Source: Streptomyces massasporeus (lineage in GTDB: Bacteria; Actinomycetota; Actinomycetes; Streptomycetales; Streptomycetaceae). From it: a DNA stretch of 64,000 bases. The translations under genes and the position numbers were made by a program. Where the stretch lies: the NCBI RefSeq assembly GCF_014648995.1, contig NZ_BMSE01000001.1, positions 434,001 to 498,000 on the forward strand, read 5' to 3'. The notes beneath the pieces were generated by a model. The model was not told the DNA's origin. It ran no database searches and worked only from the letters and a program-made list of their open reading frames with translations. Of the stretch, positions 1-8,862 are shown in pieces; positions within the stretch are counted from its first letter, which is position 1, and each line of letters opens with the position of its first letter.

Positions 1-879
1 CCGCTGTACGGTTTCCAGCCCCCGGTCGGCACTCCGTACGGCCTTGAGGTGAGCACCGTCGAGGACTTCTTCGCCGAGCACGACGACTGGCCGTGGAATC
101 CGCCCCGTCCGGGCCGTGCCACCTTCCACTACCTGATCCTGGTGACCGAGGGTGAGCTGCTCCACGATGTCGACCACGTCACGCGGACCGTCGCATGCGG
201 CCAGTGGCTGTGGGTGCGTCCCGGGCACGCGCAGTGCTGGCATCCGCCGGGCGCCGCCCGCGGCCCGTTCATCCTGTTCGAGCCGGACGTGCTGACGTCC
301 GACGCCGCCCGCCTGCTGGCCCCGCTCACCGCGCACGAGGCCCCTGCCGTTCTCAGCCCGCACCCCGATGACGCGGCCTGGCTTCGGCATACGGCGCTCC
401 AGCTTTTGGACGAGCACCGTGCACTGGGGCGCCGCCGGCTCGACGTCCACCACGCCCTGCGGCGCAGCCTGCTCGAATCGCTGCTGCTGCGCCTTGCCAA
501 CTCCCCGGATGTCACCCCCACCGGCGCGTTGGCGGGCGGCACGGGCCGCAGGGACACGTACGCGCGGTTCGTGGACGCCCTGGAATTGCACTTCCGGGAA
601 CTGCACCGGGCTGCGGACTATGCCGGGCTGCTCGGCTGTTCGGTTCGTACCCTGAGCCGCGCGGCCCGGGACGCCACCGGCAAGGGGGTGCGTGAGGTCA
701 TCGACGAGCGGCGGCTGCTCGAAGCCCGGCGCCTGCTGGGAGGTGCCGGTTGGGACGCCCGGGCTGTGGCCGTCCATCTCGGGTTCACCGATCCCGCGAA
801 CTTCGGCCGCTTCTTCCGTGGCCACACCGGTCTCACCCCGGCCGCCTTCGCGGCCCGCGAAGCCAGGACCGGCATGTGA
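1..879 (+). CDS. AraC-family transcriptional regulator (5' end outside window)
   Basis: The frame is open from base 1 and the codons before the first in-window GTG (base 49) still read as protein (ending YGLEV), so the true start lies upstream of the window. The first ~130 visible residues look like the cupin-type sensory half of AraC regulators (RPGHAQCW motif). The last ~100 residues carry two helix-turn-helix units, the first around LGCSVRTLSRAARD and the second around FTDPANFGRFFRGHTG, the usual DNA-binding signature. It probably controls a gene left of the window; the downstream neighbour is convergent. Effector and target are not visible. Confidence 0.85.
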   Translation, partial: PLYGFQPPVGTPYGLEVSTVEDFFAEHDDWPWNPPRPGRATFHYLILVTEGELLHDVDHVTRTVACGQWLWVRPGHAQCWHPPGAARGPFILFEPDVLTSDAARLLAPLTAHEAPAVLSPHPDDAAWLRHTALQLLDEHRALGRRRLDVHHALRRSLLESLLLRLANSPDVTPTGALAGGTGRRDTYARFVDALELHFRELHRAADYAGLLGCSVRTLSRAARDATGKGVREVIDERRLLEARRLLGGAGWDARAVAVHLGFTDPANFGRFFRGHTGLTPAAFAAREARTGM

Positions 880-1013
880 GGCGGGCGCGGCACAAGCCCG
901 CGTCCCCGCGGCCGCCACGGCCTTGATCGCGTCCGGAACGGGGGCCGGCCGGGGCCGGCCGCCTCCTTCGATCGCCGGCTGACTGGCCGGGGTGCGTCAC
1001 CTTGGATCCCTGG

Positions 1014-1445
1014 TCAGGACGCGATCGCGTCTGTCGCGGTCTGGGCGAACGCCCAGTTGGAGTGCACGATGCGCCACTCGCCGTCGATCAGCCGGTACGC
1101 CTCGGTGGCGTTCCAGGCGCGCAACTGCCGCTCGTTGCCGCTGTCGTCGAGCACGTAGGTGTTCAGGTTGTAGGCCAGGAGGGCGAAGTCACCGCCGTCG
1201 CTGATGTGCACGAGGGGGTTGAGGTACTCGTTGCGCACGATGTGCGGGTTGGAGTAGATCGCCTCGATGTGGGCGACGGCCGCGTCGCGGCCGACGACCA
1301 GGTCCTTTTCGATGGGGTCGAAGTAGCTGATCTCTTCGGCGTAGTTGTCAAGGTAGCCGCGGTTGTCGCCGACGCTCCACCGCTCGTTGAAGGACTTCTC
1401 CCGTTCCAGGATGGTCTTGCTGATTTCTTCCTTGTTGACGCCCAT
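1014..1445 (-). CDS. SnoaL-like / nuclear transport factor 2-fold protein
   Basis: A 143-residue protein starting MGVNKEEISK. I chose the ATG at 1445 because AAAGGAG lies about 7 bases upstream; the frame stays open to 1730, but that extension is arginine-rich and does not look coding. Size and pattern (long N-terminal helix with ERWSVGDNRGYLDNY, later AYNLNTYVLDD, then WRIVHSNWAF near the C-terminus) fit the DUF4440/SnoaL-like alpha+beta barrel family, whose members are ketosteroid-isomerase-like enzymes or small-ligand binders. No catalytic residue can be named with confidence. It heads away from the quinone oxidoreductase remnant upstream and converges on the AraC gene. Confidence 0.7.
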   Translation of the reverse strand: MGVNKEEISKTILEREKSFNERWSVGDNRGYLDNYAEEISYFDPIEKDLVVGRDAAVAHIEAIYSNPHIVRNEYLNPLVHISDGGDFALLAYNLNTYVLDDSGNERQLRAWNATEAYRLIDGEWRIVHSNWAFAQTATDAIAS

Positions 1446-1513
1446 GACAGTCTCCTTTCGTGCATGCCGCCGTCGGCCGGCCGGCTCCGGCCGGCGGCGG
1501 ATGGGTGTGTTTC

Positions 1514-1855
1514 TCAGTCGTCGAGCAGCACCCCGGGCTTGGTCGGCGTCGTGCCGGCCTCGACATCGGCCTCGCGCAGCTGATCCAGACCGTGGTGGAC
1601 CTTCTCGACCGGGGCCTTGAGCCGCCCGGCGGCGATGGCGTGCAGTTGCTGCTGGAACACCTGCGCGGGCAGGTCGGTGGTGACCTCGGACTCGTTGACG
1701 CTGAACGCCTTCACCTTGATGCGCACCCATCCGGGCTGCGGCTCGGGCATCGGCAGCGTGGTGACCTCACGGGCATCCAGGCCGCCGGGCTGAGTGACGA
1801 CGACCGCTCGCATCGTCGCAGATGCGGCGCCTGCGGATGCTGCGCGTTGGCCCAT
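1514..1855 (-). pseudogene. Internally deleted zinc-type alcohol dehydrogenase / quinone oxidoreductase remnant
   Basis: The frame from ATG 1855 (AAAGGAA about 5 bases upstream) or ATG 1813 gives only about 100-113 residues. The first part (MRAVVVTQPGGLDAREV and onward through VKAFSVNESEV) is the N-terminus of a medium-chain quinone oxidoreductase. It then jumps directly to the C-terminal end of the same family (LPAQVFQQQLHAIAAGRL, then VEKVHHGLDQLREA). The Rossmann NADPH domain of roughly 200 residues is missing although the frame is kept. The product could not bind cofactor as a normal family member does, so I call it a remnant; a small functional derivative cannot be excluded. Confidence 0.65.
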
Positions 1856-2100
1856 GCCAGTTCCTTTCGTGTCGGCTACGGCCCACAAGGTCGCCATGCT
1901 GCGGGTCGGGGCGAGGCGGTCACCGCAGCACCTCTCGATCTTCTGTCGACATCCGGCGCACCCTTCAGTCAGGTGCGGACAGCTGGTTGTCAATGGGTGA
2001 CATCCGGTGCGGCCCCGCGATCGCAGGGCGGCACTGGGCTCTTCATCACGGTCGGGGAAGCCGTGAGCGCCCGCCCGGCGAGGGGTGGGACGCGGGCCTG

Positions 2101-3021
2101 TCACCGGTGCTGTGCGGTGCGCAGCTCGTCGGTGAACCGGGTGAGGGCCTCCTCAGCCGTGGGGACAGGGCCGAACAGCTGCTCCTGGCGGCGGGGGTCG
2201 GCGACGTAGCGGCCGGTCTCGAACCAGCGGAACATCGCGGCCATGTCCTTGATCAGGGGCATGAAGCGGCCGGCGACGGCTCCCGCGGCGCGGGCGACGG
2301 CGGACGGGACGGCCCACACCTTGATCTTCTTTCCGGCCAGGCCGCCCATCACGTCGGCCACCTCGCGCATGCTGACCGGACGGTCCCACCCGATGTCGAT
2401 CCGCTCACCGGCCTCGGCCTCGGCGTCGACCGCGGCTGCCAGGTACGCCGCGAGATCGGAGGTGTGGACGAAGGTCAGCGGGACGGTGGCCTTGCCGATC
2501 CACACCATGCGGCCCGTGTCGACCGGGTTGCCCGCCATGCTCGCGACCTGGTCGAGGAATGCCCCCGGGCGCAGGGCGACGAACGGGACGCCGAGCTGTT
2601 CGAGCTTGTCCTCGGCGAGCTTCTTGTGCCAGAAGTGCGGGACATCGGGCGTCTGGTCGCTGGTGAGGATGCTGGTCAGGACGAACCGCCGGGTGCCGGT
2701 GCGGTGGGCGGCCTCGGCGAGGTTGGCGTTGCCGAGGGTGTCGATGTCGTCGGCGTTCTTGCCGCCGCGGGTGTAGCCGGCGGCGGTGGTGATGACGGCG
2801 TCGGCGCCGTTCATGGCGGCCACGAGCGAGTTGACGTCGAGCATGTCGCCGCGGGCGATCTCCACGCCCCGGCTTTCGAGCCGGCCGGCGTCGCTGGCCG
2901 GCCTCACCAGGGCGCGGACGTTCTTGCCGCGCCCCAGCAGTTCGTCGACGACCTTGCTCCCCAGGGAACCGGTCGCCCCGACGACGAGGACCGGGAGGGT
3001 GGTTGAGTCGGTGACAGGCAT
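2101..3021 (-). CDS. NmrA-like NAD(P)-binding protein (atypical SDR)
   Basis: 306 residues beginning MPVTDSTTLPVLVVGATG. The N-terminal GATGSLG is the dinucleotide-binding loop of NmrA/QOR2-type atypical short-chain dehydrogenases, which act as NAD(P)H-dependent reductases or redox sensors. Further support comes from the strand ending GDMLD, the VITTAAGYTRGG segment, VLTSI and the family-typical HTSDLAAYLAAAV and VSMREVADVMGG near residues 205-245. The canonical YxxxK pair is not obvious, as in other NmrA-like members. It lies in the same orientation as the oxidoreductase remnant downstream and the MarR/ene-reductase pair upstream, so it belongs to a local redox-stress group. Substrate unknown. 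Confidence 0.8.
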   Translation of the reverse strand: MPVTDSTTLPVLVVGATGSLGSKVVDELLGRGKNVRALVRPASDAGRLESRGVEIARGDMLDVNSLVAAMNGADAVITTAAGYTRGGKNADDIDTLGNANLAEAAHRTGTRRFVLTSILTSDQTPDVPHFWHKKLAEDKLEQLGVPFVALRPGAFLDQVASMAGNPVDTGRMVWIGKATVPLTFVHTSDLAAYLAAAVDAEAEAGERIDIGWDRPVSMREVADVMGGLAGKKIKVWAVPSAVARAAGAVAGRFMPLIKDMAAMFRWFETGRYVADPRRQEQLFGPVPTAEEALTRFTDELRTAQHR

Positions 3022-3313
3022 GGGGTTTCACTTTGCGTCAGGTCATCAGCCAGGGGCTCGGTGGGCGGGGCAGGGGTGGCCGCAGACATGGGCGTCTGCG
3101 TGCCGGGCGGGCTGATGGAGGCGGGCCCGGGGGGCGGATCCGCAGTGCGCCTCGCCGCCGGAACGTGCCGCGTCCGAAGGCAACCGCGACGGGGTGGGTG
3201 TCATGGCCGACCTGGCGGTGGTCGCGCCGTATGCGGGGCGGTGTGCGCCCCGGCCCGCGGCCCCAGTTCAGGTGTGGTGTGGCGAACGCGGGCATGGGGC
3301 GCGCACCGGGGAA

Positions 3314-3793
3314 TCAGGCGGGCTCGTCGTCCGGCAGCGCGCGGCTGCTGATCGCCTCGGTGATGGCGTAGGCGGTCTCGACGAAGGACTCCGCCTGCTG
3401 CTCCGACAGATTCCGGGCGGAGGTCTCCTCCAGGGCCTGCCACAGGGCCGCGATGGGCTCGCGCATCGCCCGGCCCTTGTCGGTGAGGTGAACGACCATG
3501 ACGCGCCGGTCATGTGCGGCCGGCTCGCGAACGATCAGGCCGGCGTCCTGCATGCGGCGTAGCGCCTTGGAAATGGTGGAGTGGTCCACACCGACGCTTT
3601 CGAGCAGCTCGGACTGGGACTGCCCCTCCCGGTCCAGGAGGTGCATCAGCAGCAGTTCCTGTCCGGGATGCAGGTCCATCTCGCGCAGCAGGGTGGCGGC
3701 GTAGGCGCGGTGAGCGCGGGCGAGCTGGAAGATCGCGTAGCTCATCGGCCCTGCGCCGGCCGTCGTGGGGATGCGGGGGTCGGGCATGGGCAT
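3314..3793 (-). CDS. MarR-family transcriptional regulator
   Basis: 159 residues from ATG 3793, with GAGGAA about 8 bases upstream. The winged-helix core is clear: SQSELLESVGVDHSTISKAL is the HTH, followed by the wing with the invariant-type DRRVMVVHLTDKG. The C-terminal helices (QALEETSARNL onward) form the dimerisation region. MarR dimers bind small palindromes and usually repress neighbouring genes until a phenolic or oxidative ligand binds. The gene begins 11 bases after the stop of the ene-reductase gene and on the same strand, so the two form an operon, and control of the ene-reductase or the adjacent oxidoreductase is likely. Confidence 0.9.
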   Translation of the reverse strand: MPMPDPRIPTTAGAGPMSYAIFQLARAHRAYAATLLREMDLHPGQELLLMHLLDREGQSQSELLESVGVDHSTISKALRRMQDAGLIVREPAAHDRRVMVVHLTDKGRAMREPIAALWQALEETSARNLSEQQAESFVETAYAITEAISSRALPDDEPA

Positions 3794-3804
3794 GGTGAGG
3801 TTCC

Positions 3805-4866
3805 TCAGCCTGTGTGGGTGGGGTAGTCGGTGTAGCCGGCCGCTCCGCCGCCGTAGAAGGTGGCCGGGTCGGGGGTGTTCAGCGGCGCGCCGGCGCGGAG
3901 CCTCTCGACCAGGTCCGGGTTGGCGAGCGCGAGGGCGCCGACGGAGACGAGGTCGGCCGTGCCGTTGTCGATGTCCTTGGCGCGGACGGGCAGGTCGGCG
4001 CCGGCCCGGTTGAGGATCAACGTGGTCGGCCACAACGCACGCAGAGTGCCCAGCAGGTCCTCGTCGCCGGCGTGCATCACGTGGAGGTAGGCCAGACCGA
4101 GCGGGCTGAGGGCACGCAGGAGCGCCGGATACAGCTCGGCGGTGTCGGACTCGGCGATGTCGTTGTAGGGGTTGCCGGGGGAGATACGGATGCCGGTGCG
4201 GTCGGCTCCGATCTCGTCGGCCACCGCGGCGGCGACCTCGGCGGCGAAGCGGATGCGGCCCTCGATCGAGCCGCCGTAGCCGTCGGTGCGCTGATTGGTG
4301 TTGCCGGACAGGAACTGGTGCACCAGGTAACCGTTGGCGCCGTGGATCTCCACGCCGTCGGCGCCTGCCGCGACGGCGGCCGCTGCGGCGCGGCGGAAGT
4401 CGTCGACGGTCGCCGCGACCTCCTGCGTCGACAGAACACGAGGGGTCGGCATCTCCTGGGGGCCGGACGCGGTGAACATCGCGCCCTGCGGCCGGATCGC
4501 CGAAGGGGCGACCGGCCGGCGCCCGTGGGGGGTGTTGTCCGGGTGGGCGATGCGTCCGGTGTGCATCAGCTGGATGACGATCCGGCCGTCGGCCGCGTGC
4601 ACGGCGTCGGTGACCTTGCGCCACCCGGCGATCTGCTCGTCGTTGTGGATGCCGGGGGTCAGGAGGTAGCCCTGGCCGTCGGCGGAGGGCTGGGTTCCCT
4701 CGGTGATGATCAGCGCGTGCGAGGCCCGCTGGGCGTAGTACTCGACGTTCAGCTCGGTCGGTACGCCTTCGGGTGTCGAGCGGTCACGGGTCATGGGTGC
4801 CATGACCAAGCGGTGCGGCAGAGACATGCCGCCAAGAGTGGTCGGCGTCCACAGGGAATTCAGCAT
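3805..4866 (-). CDS. Old-yellow-enzyme family alkene reductase
   Basis: 353 residues, full length for NemA/OYE-type flavoproteins, which use FMN and NADPH to reduce C=C bonds of enals, enones, maleimides or nitro-compounds. The TIM-barrel landmarks are present: APMTRDRS after strand 1, the substrate-binding HGANGYLVHQFLSG, QRTDGYGGS, and phosphate-binding residues near DLVSVGALALANPDLVERL. HGAN supplies the His/Asn pair that polarises the substrate. It is followed after 11 bases by the MarR gene. A detoxification role is the usual one; the native substrate is not shown by the sequence. Confidence 0.9.
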   Translation of the reverse strand: MLNSLWTPTTLGGMSLPHRLVMAPMTRDRSTPEGVPTELNVEYYAQRASHALIITEGTQPSADGQGYLLTPGIHNDEQIAGWRKVTDAVHAADGRIVIQLMHTGRIAHPDNTPHGRRPVAPSAIRPQGAMFTASGPQEMPTPRVLSTQEVAATVDDFRRAAAAAVAAGADGVEIHGANGYLVHQFLSGNTNQRTDGYGGSIEGRIRFAAEVAAAVADEIGADRTGIRISPGNPYNDIAESDTAELYPALLRALSPLGLAYLHVMHAGDEDLLGTLRALWPTTLILNRAGADLPVRAKDIDNGTADLVSVGALALANPDLVERLRAGAPLNTPDPATFYGGGAAGYTDYPTHTG

Positions 4867-4949
4867 GAGGGGTCCTCCGGCAGGGCGGTGACCGACCGGT
4901 CACCGTAAAGGGCAGCGGGTGGCGGTGTGTGAGAGGTGGGAGGGGGTGC

Positions 4950-5855
4950 TCAGCCGACGGTCAGGACGAGCTTGCCCCGCACGTGCCCGGCGTCGCTGAC
5001 CTGCTGGGCCGTGGCCGCCTGGTCGAGCGGGTAGGCGGTGACGGTGGTGACGAGCTTGCCGACAGCGGCGTCCTGGGCCAGGGCGGCCAAGCGGGCGGTC
5101 GAGCGCTCCTGGGACCCCTGGGAGAAGGTGATGCCCAGCCGGCGTGCACCGAAGTCGGCGATGGTGACGATGCGGTCGGTGCCGCCCCGCAGGGTGATGG
5201 AGTCCTCCAGGGCGCCCTTCCCGGCCAGATCGAACACCGCGTCCACGCCGTCAGGGGCCAGCGCCTGCACCCGCTCGACCAGACCGTCGGCGTACACGGT
5301 CGCGGTGGCGCCGAGCGAGGTGAGGTAGTCCTGGTTGGCGGGGCCCGCGGTGGCAATCACTCGCGCTCCTCGGGCCGTGGCGAGCTGGACCGCCAGGGTG
5401 CCCACCGCTCCGGACGCGCCGTGCATCAGCACGGTCTCCCCCGCGGTGACCCCCAGCAGGTTCAGGACCCGCTCGGCCGTCTCGCCGGCCACCGGCAGCG
5501 CGACCGCGTGCTGCCAGTCGAGGCCGGCGGGCTTGGGGGCCACGGTGGTGGCCAGTGCGTATTGCGCGTAGGAGCCGGTGTCCGACCAGCCCAGCACCTC
5601 ATCGCCGACCTGCACGTCGCTCACGCCCTCACCCAGGGCGTCCACCACGCCGGCCAGTTCGCCACCGGGGACGGCGGGGAGGGGCGTCGGACGGACGGCC
5701 TCCAGCATCCCGGAGCGGATCTTGCCGTCCAGCGCGTTCAGCCCGGCGGCCTTCACGCGGACCCGGACCTGGCCGGGGCCGGGCTGCGGGACCTCGATGT
5801 CCGCCTCGTGCAGCACGTCCGGGCTGCCGAACTGGTCGAAAACGATTGCTCTCAT
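4950..5855 (-). CDS. NADP-dependent quinone oxidoreductase (zinc-independent MDR)
   Basis: 301 residues from ATG 5855 (MRAIVFDQFGSPDVL), with GGAG six bases upstream; an in-frame ATG at 5897 would add 14 unconvincing residues. The medium-chain dehydrogenase fold is complete: N-terminal GroES-like half, AAGLNALDGKIRSG, then the NADPH loop HGASGAVGTLAVQLA and the C-terminal HVRGKLVLTV. Zinc-binding cysteines are absent, as expected for the quinone oxidoreductase branch (compare QorA). Upstream lies a pair of palindromic boxes (5887-5931), so expression is probably repressed by a dimeric regulator, perhaps the nearby MarR protein. Confidence 0.88.
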   Translation of the reverse strand: MRAIVFDQFGSPDVLHEADIEVPQPGPGQVRVRVKAAGLNALDGKIRSGMLEAVRPTPLPAVPGGELAGVVDALGEGVSDVQVGDEVLGWSDTGSYAQYALATTVAPKPAGLDWQHAVALPVAGETAERVLNLLGVTAGETVLMHGASGAVGTLAVQLATARGARVIATAGPANQDYLTSLGATATVYADGLVERVQALAPDGVDAVFDLAGKGALEDSITLRGGTDRIVTIADFGARRLGITFSQGSQERSTARLAALAQDAAVGKLVTTVTAYPLDQAATAQQVSDAGHVRGKLVLTVG

Positions 5856-5886
5856 GACGGCTCCATTCCCTTCGCCACCAAAAGCG

Positions 5887-5931
5887 TGGCTGGCCACATA
5901 ATCAAGGTAACAGCAATCATGTGGCTAGCCA
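5887..5931. promoter_or_regulatory. Two-box palindromic operator upstream of the quinone oxidoreductase
   Basis: The segment TGGCTGGCCACAT (5887-5899) and ATGTGGCTAGCCA (5919-5931) form a 13-base inverted repeat with one mismatch. Each arm also contains its own palindrome: TGGCTAGCCA (5922-5931) is perfect and TGGCTGGCCA (5887-5896) nearly so, with starts 35 bases apart. The site ends 32 bases before the ATG at 5855 and covers the expected promoter. This layout suits two regulator dimers, for example MarR- or TetR-type. Which regulator binds is inference. Confidence 0.5.
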
Positions 5932-6262
5932 AGTATTAGTGGGGGCACTGCGCCACGTGCGCGTGCAGGTGGATCAGCGGCGCTGCTCGCGGGCTCTAGC
6001 CACGTGGTGAACCGTCCGAACGGGAACCAGGCATCTGCACCCAGGCCTCGCCGCGGCGGTCACCAGGTCAGCACGCCAGGACGCTTGCGCGCGACTCGCC
6101 TCTCCCGCCGGGGGCCGGGCACGACATGTCGCTCACCGAGGCTGGACGAGGAGCTGGTCCCGCGCGGGCCGCTCCCGGGAGTCGATCAGGCGCTGACAAG
6201 GTCCTTGCTCCGGAAAATGTTCGGCTCAGGTTCGCTCTCGCAGACAATTTTGCGGTGATCCA
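5932..6262. other. Intergenic region between divergent redox and hydrazine loci
   Basis: About 330 bases without a convincing gene. A plus-strand frame of 84 codons (6004-6258) has an arginine/proline-rich composition, no ribosome-binding site and no recognisable domain, so I treat it as non-coding. The only structured elements I see are the operator on its left edge and the promoter on its right edge. Confidence 0.5.
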
Positions 6263-6292
6263 TTGACCGGGACCGAGGCGCCCGGATAGAAA
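6263..6292 (+). promoter_or_regulatory. HrdB-like promoter of the hydrazine locus
   Basis: TTGACC at 6263-6268 and TAGAAA at 6287-6292 are separated by 18 bases, close to the Streptomyces housekeeping consensus (TTGACR, 16-18 bases, TAGRRT). Transcription would begin near 6299, leaving a leader of about 55 bases before the TTG start at 6354. No other good promoter is visible until the end of the exporter gene, in line with one operon. Confidence 0.55.
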
Positions 6293-6353
6293 GATCACGA
6301 CCAGGATCGCGATCCGAGTCCGGTCCAACAGCTCTGCCCCGGGGGATTTCGCT

Positions 6354-7616
6354 TTGCCGCACACAGATGCACTTCGTCCTGCCCGCGTCCTCGTGGTCGA
6401 ACCCGCCTCCTCCGGAGGCGCCACCCTGATCGGCGTCGCGGCCGAGATGGGACTGCGGGTCGTCGTCGCCACCGCCGACTCCGGCGACCGCCGGCTCTCC
6501 GACGCTGTGCGCGCGGCGGCCGACTCGGTACTGACGGTGGAGACCAACGACCAGGCCGCCCTCGAAGCGGCCGTGCTCGAACTGCACCGGGCCGAGCCGT
6601 TCGAGGCGGTGCTGCCGGGCTCCGACATCTATGTGACGGCGACCGCCCGCGTCGCCGCGGCACTGGACCTGCCCGGCCTGCCCGTGGCGACCGTCGACCG
6701 GGTCCGGGACAAGAGCGTCATGCGAGCCGCCGTAGTGGAGGCCGGGCTGCGCACCCCGCGCTTCGCCCAGGCGACCACCGACGCCGAACTGCGCGCCGCG
6801 GCCGAGCGGGTCGGCTTCCCCTGCGTGCTGAAGCCGGTCGCCTGCTCCGGCAGCATCCACGTCAGCCGCGCCGACGACCTCGACCAGCTCACCGCCGCGT
6901 TCCAGCGGCTCGTGACCGACCCGGAGCCCGACATGGGCAAGCTGCACGAGCACCGGGTGCTCGTCGAAGAGTACGTGCAGGGCCCCGAGTTCAGCGCCGA
7001 CGGCTATGTCCTGGAGAGCGGCGAGGTCACCGTCGTCGCCCTCAGCCGCACGCTGCTCGGCCCCGAGCCCGACTTCGTGGAGCTGGGCCACCTCACCCCG
7101 GCGCTCGTCGACGGCGCCACCCTGAAGAACGTCGAGGCGTACGTCGGCGACGTCGTCCGCGCCGTCGGCATCACCAGCGGCCCCTTCCACTGCGAACTGC
7201 GCCTGACAGCCGAGGGTCCGGTGCTCATCGAGATCGGCGCCCGGCTTCCGGGCGACCGGATCGTGGAGCTGCTGCGGCTCGTGACCGGCGTCAACCTGCC
7301 CAGGGTGGCCGTCGCCACCGCGCTCGGCGTCGACCTGGAGGCGGTAGGCGCCTTCGCGCGGCCGCAGGCCGAGAGCGCCGGCATCCGCTTCTTCTCCGCC
7401 GCGGGCCGCTCCTCGTACCGGGAGCTCACCGGGTGGCCGGAGCTGGAGGCACTGCCGGAAGTCACCGAGACCGCCGTGTACTTCGCGCCGGGCGAGACCA
7501 TCCCGGGCGTCGAGGACTGCCGCTCGCGCCTCGGCCACGCCCTGTTCACCGCCGACTCGCCGCAGGGCGCCCTGGACCGCTGGCAGGCGCTCGGCGACCT
7601 CGTCGTCCCGGCCTGA
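6354..7616 (+). CDS. ATP-grasp ligase 1 of the hydrazine locus
   Basis: 420 residues from TTG 6354; GGGGGA lies about 8 bases upstream and no better start exists. It is an ATP-grasp enzyme of the carboxylate-amine ligase type: N-terminal Rossmann-like domain (ARVLVVEPASSGG), central ATP-binding strand GFPCVLKPVACSGS, VLVEEYVQGPEFSADGYV, and the metal-binding FHCELRLTAEGPVLIEIGAR. Such enzymes activate a carboxylate as acyl-phosphate and attack it with an amine, forming peptide-like bonds. As first gene of the operon, with a second ligase five genes later, it probably couples the hydrazino amino acid to another building block. Substrates cannot be read from sequence. Confidence 0.85.
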   Translation: MPHTDALRPARVLVVEPASSGGATLIGVAAEMGLRVVVATADSGDRRLSDAVRAAADSVLTVETNDQAALEAAVLELHRAEPFEAVLPGSDIYVTATARVAAALDLPGLPVATVDRVRDKSVMRAAVVEAGLRTPRFAQATTDAELRAAAERVGFPCVLKPVACSGSIHVSRADDLDQLTAAFQRLVTDPEPDMGKLHEHRVLVEEYVQGPEFSADGYVLESGEVTVVALSRTLLGPEPDFVELGHLTPALVDGATLKNVEAYVGDVVRAVGITSGPFHCELRLTAEGPVLIEIGARLPGDRIVELLRLVTGVNLPRVAVATALGVDLEAVGAFARPQAESAGIRFFSAAGRSSYRELTGWPELEALPEVTETAVYFAPGETIPGVEDCRSRLGHALFTADSPQGALDRWQALGDLVVPA

Positions 7617-7632
7617 CCCGGCGGTTCCCACC

Positions 7633-8862
7633 ATGAACGCACACATACTCGACTACGCGGCCGTCGGCATCGGCCCCGCGAACATGAGCCTCGCCGCGCT
7701 CGCTCATCCGGTCGAAGGGCTGCGCGGCGCCCACCTGGAACGCCGTGAGAATTTCTCCTGGCACCCCGGACTGCTGCTGCCCGAGGCCACCCTCCAGGTC
7801 TCGCTGCTCAAGGACCTGGTGACGCTGGTCGATCCGACCAGTCCCTTCTCGTTCCTGTCGTTCCTCGCGAGTGAGGGCCGGCTCTACCGGTTCCTGGCCG
7901 CGGACTTCCCGGCCGTCCTGCGCACCGAGTTCAACCAGTATCTCCAGTGGGTCGCCGGGCGGCTGCCGAGCCTGACCTTCGGGGCGGACGTACACAGCGT
8001 GGACTTCCACGACGGGGCCTTCCAGCTCCGCACCGGCGAGCACGAAGTGGCGGCACGTCATCTCGTGCTCGGCACCGGGCTCAGCCCGTACGTCCCCGAG
8101 CCGTTCCGCCCCTTCCTCGGCCCCACCGTCTTCCACTCCGGGGAGTTCCTGCTGCGGGCCCCCGAGGTGACCGGACGGCGGGTCGTCGTGGTCGGCGGCG
8201 GCCAGAGCGGCGCGGAGATCGTGCGCCACCTGGCGGCCGGCGCGGCCCCCGAGAGCATCACCTGGGTCAGCCGGCGCTCGTCGTTCCTCCCGATGGACGA
8301 CTCGCCGTTCGCCAACGACCTCTACACGCCCGACTACGTACGCCGCTTCCACGCGCTGCCCGCCGACCACAAGGCCCGGCTCCTGGAGCAGCAGAGGTAC
8401 ACCAGCGACGGGATCGACCTCCAAGTCCTCCAGGACATCTACCGGTTGAGCTACCGCGACGAGTTCATCGCGGACAACCCCGGCAGGCTGCGCTTCCTGG
8501 CGGACTGCGCGGTCACCGCGGTCGAGGGTGGCCCCGACGAATGGAAGCTCGTCGTCGGGTCCCCGGGCCCGGACGCACCCGCCGTGCTCGCCGCCGACAT
8601 CGTGATCCTGAGCACCGGATACGTCTACGCGCTGCCGGACTTCATGGCTCCGCTGGACGCTCGGCTGCGGCGGGACAGCGGGATGCTCGTCGTCGGCGAC
8701 GACTTCTCGGTCGCATGGGACGGGCCTGCGGAGAACCGGATCTACCTCCAGAACGGCGCCCGGCACTCCTGGGGCGTCGCCGATCCCAATCTCAGCCTGC
8801 TCGCCTGGCGCAGCGCGGTCATCCTCAACAGCGTGCTCGGTGAAACGAGGTATCCGGTATGA
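7633..8862 (+). CDS. Lysine N6-hydroxylase (flavin N-monooxygenase)
   Basis: 409 residues, typical of the IucD/SidA/PvdA N-hydroxylating monooxygenases that convert the side-chain amine of lysine or ornithine to a hydroxylamine with FAD, NADPH and O2. Visible motifs are the FAD loop GIGPANMSLA (residues 12-21), the NADPH loop GGGQSGAE (near 190) and the family-typical DIVILSTGY near the C-terminus. In the s56-p1 pathway the homologous Spb38 makes N6-hydroxylysine, the substrate for N-N bond formation by a cupin/MetRS-like enzyme; both partners are encoded directly downstream. Lysine rather than ornithine is inferred from that context. The stop overlaps the cupin start (ATGA). Confidence 0.88.
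   Translation: MNAHILDYAAVGIGPANMSLAALAHPVEGLRGAHLERRENFSWHPGLLLPEATLQVSLLKDLVTLVDPTSPFSFLSFLASEGRLYRFLAADFPAVLRTEFNQYLQWVAGRLPSLTFGADVHSVDFHDGAFQLRTGEHEVAARHLVLGTGLSPYVPEPFRPFLGPTVFHSGEFLLRAPEVTGRRVVVVGGGQSGAEIVRHLAAGAAPESITWVSRRSSFLPMDDSPFANDLYTPDYVRRFHALPADHKARLLEQQRYTSDGIDLQVLQDIYRLSYRDEFIADNPGRLRFLADCAVTAVEGGPDEWKLVVGSPGPDAPAVLAADIVILSTGYVYALPDFMAPLDARLRRDSGMLVVGDDFSVAWDGPAENRIYLQNGARHSWGVADPNLSLLAWRSAVILNSVLGETRYPV

Noticed and set aside
1446..1870. Similar CACGAAAGGA leaders before the SnoaL-like gene and the oxidoreductase remnant as a duplicated regulatory element
   Set aside because: The shared part is essentially a ribosome-binding site with about 3 extra bases, which is expected by chance.
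6004..6258. 84-codon plus-strand frame in the 5.9-6.3 kb gap
   Set aside because: No ribosome-binding site, no domain, Arg/Pro-rich; overlaps the region expected to hold control elements.
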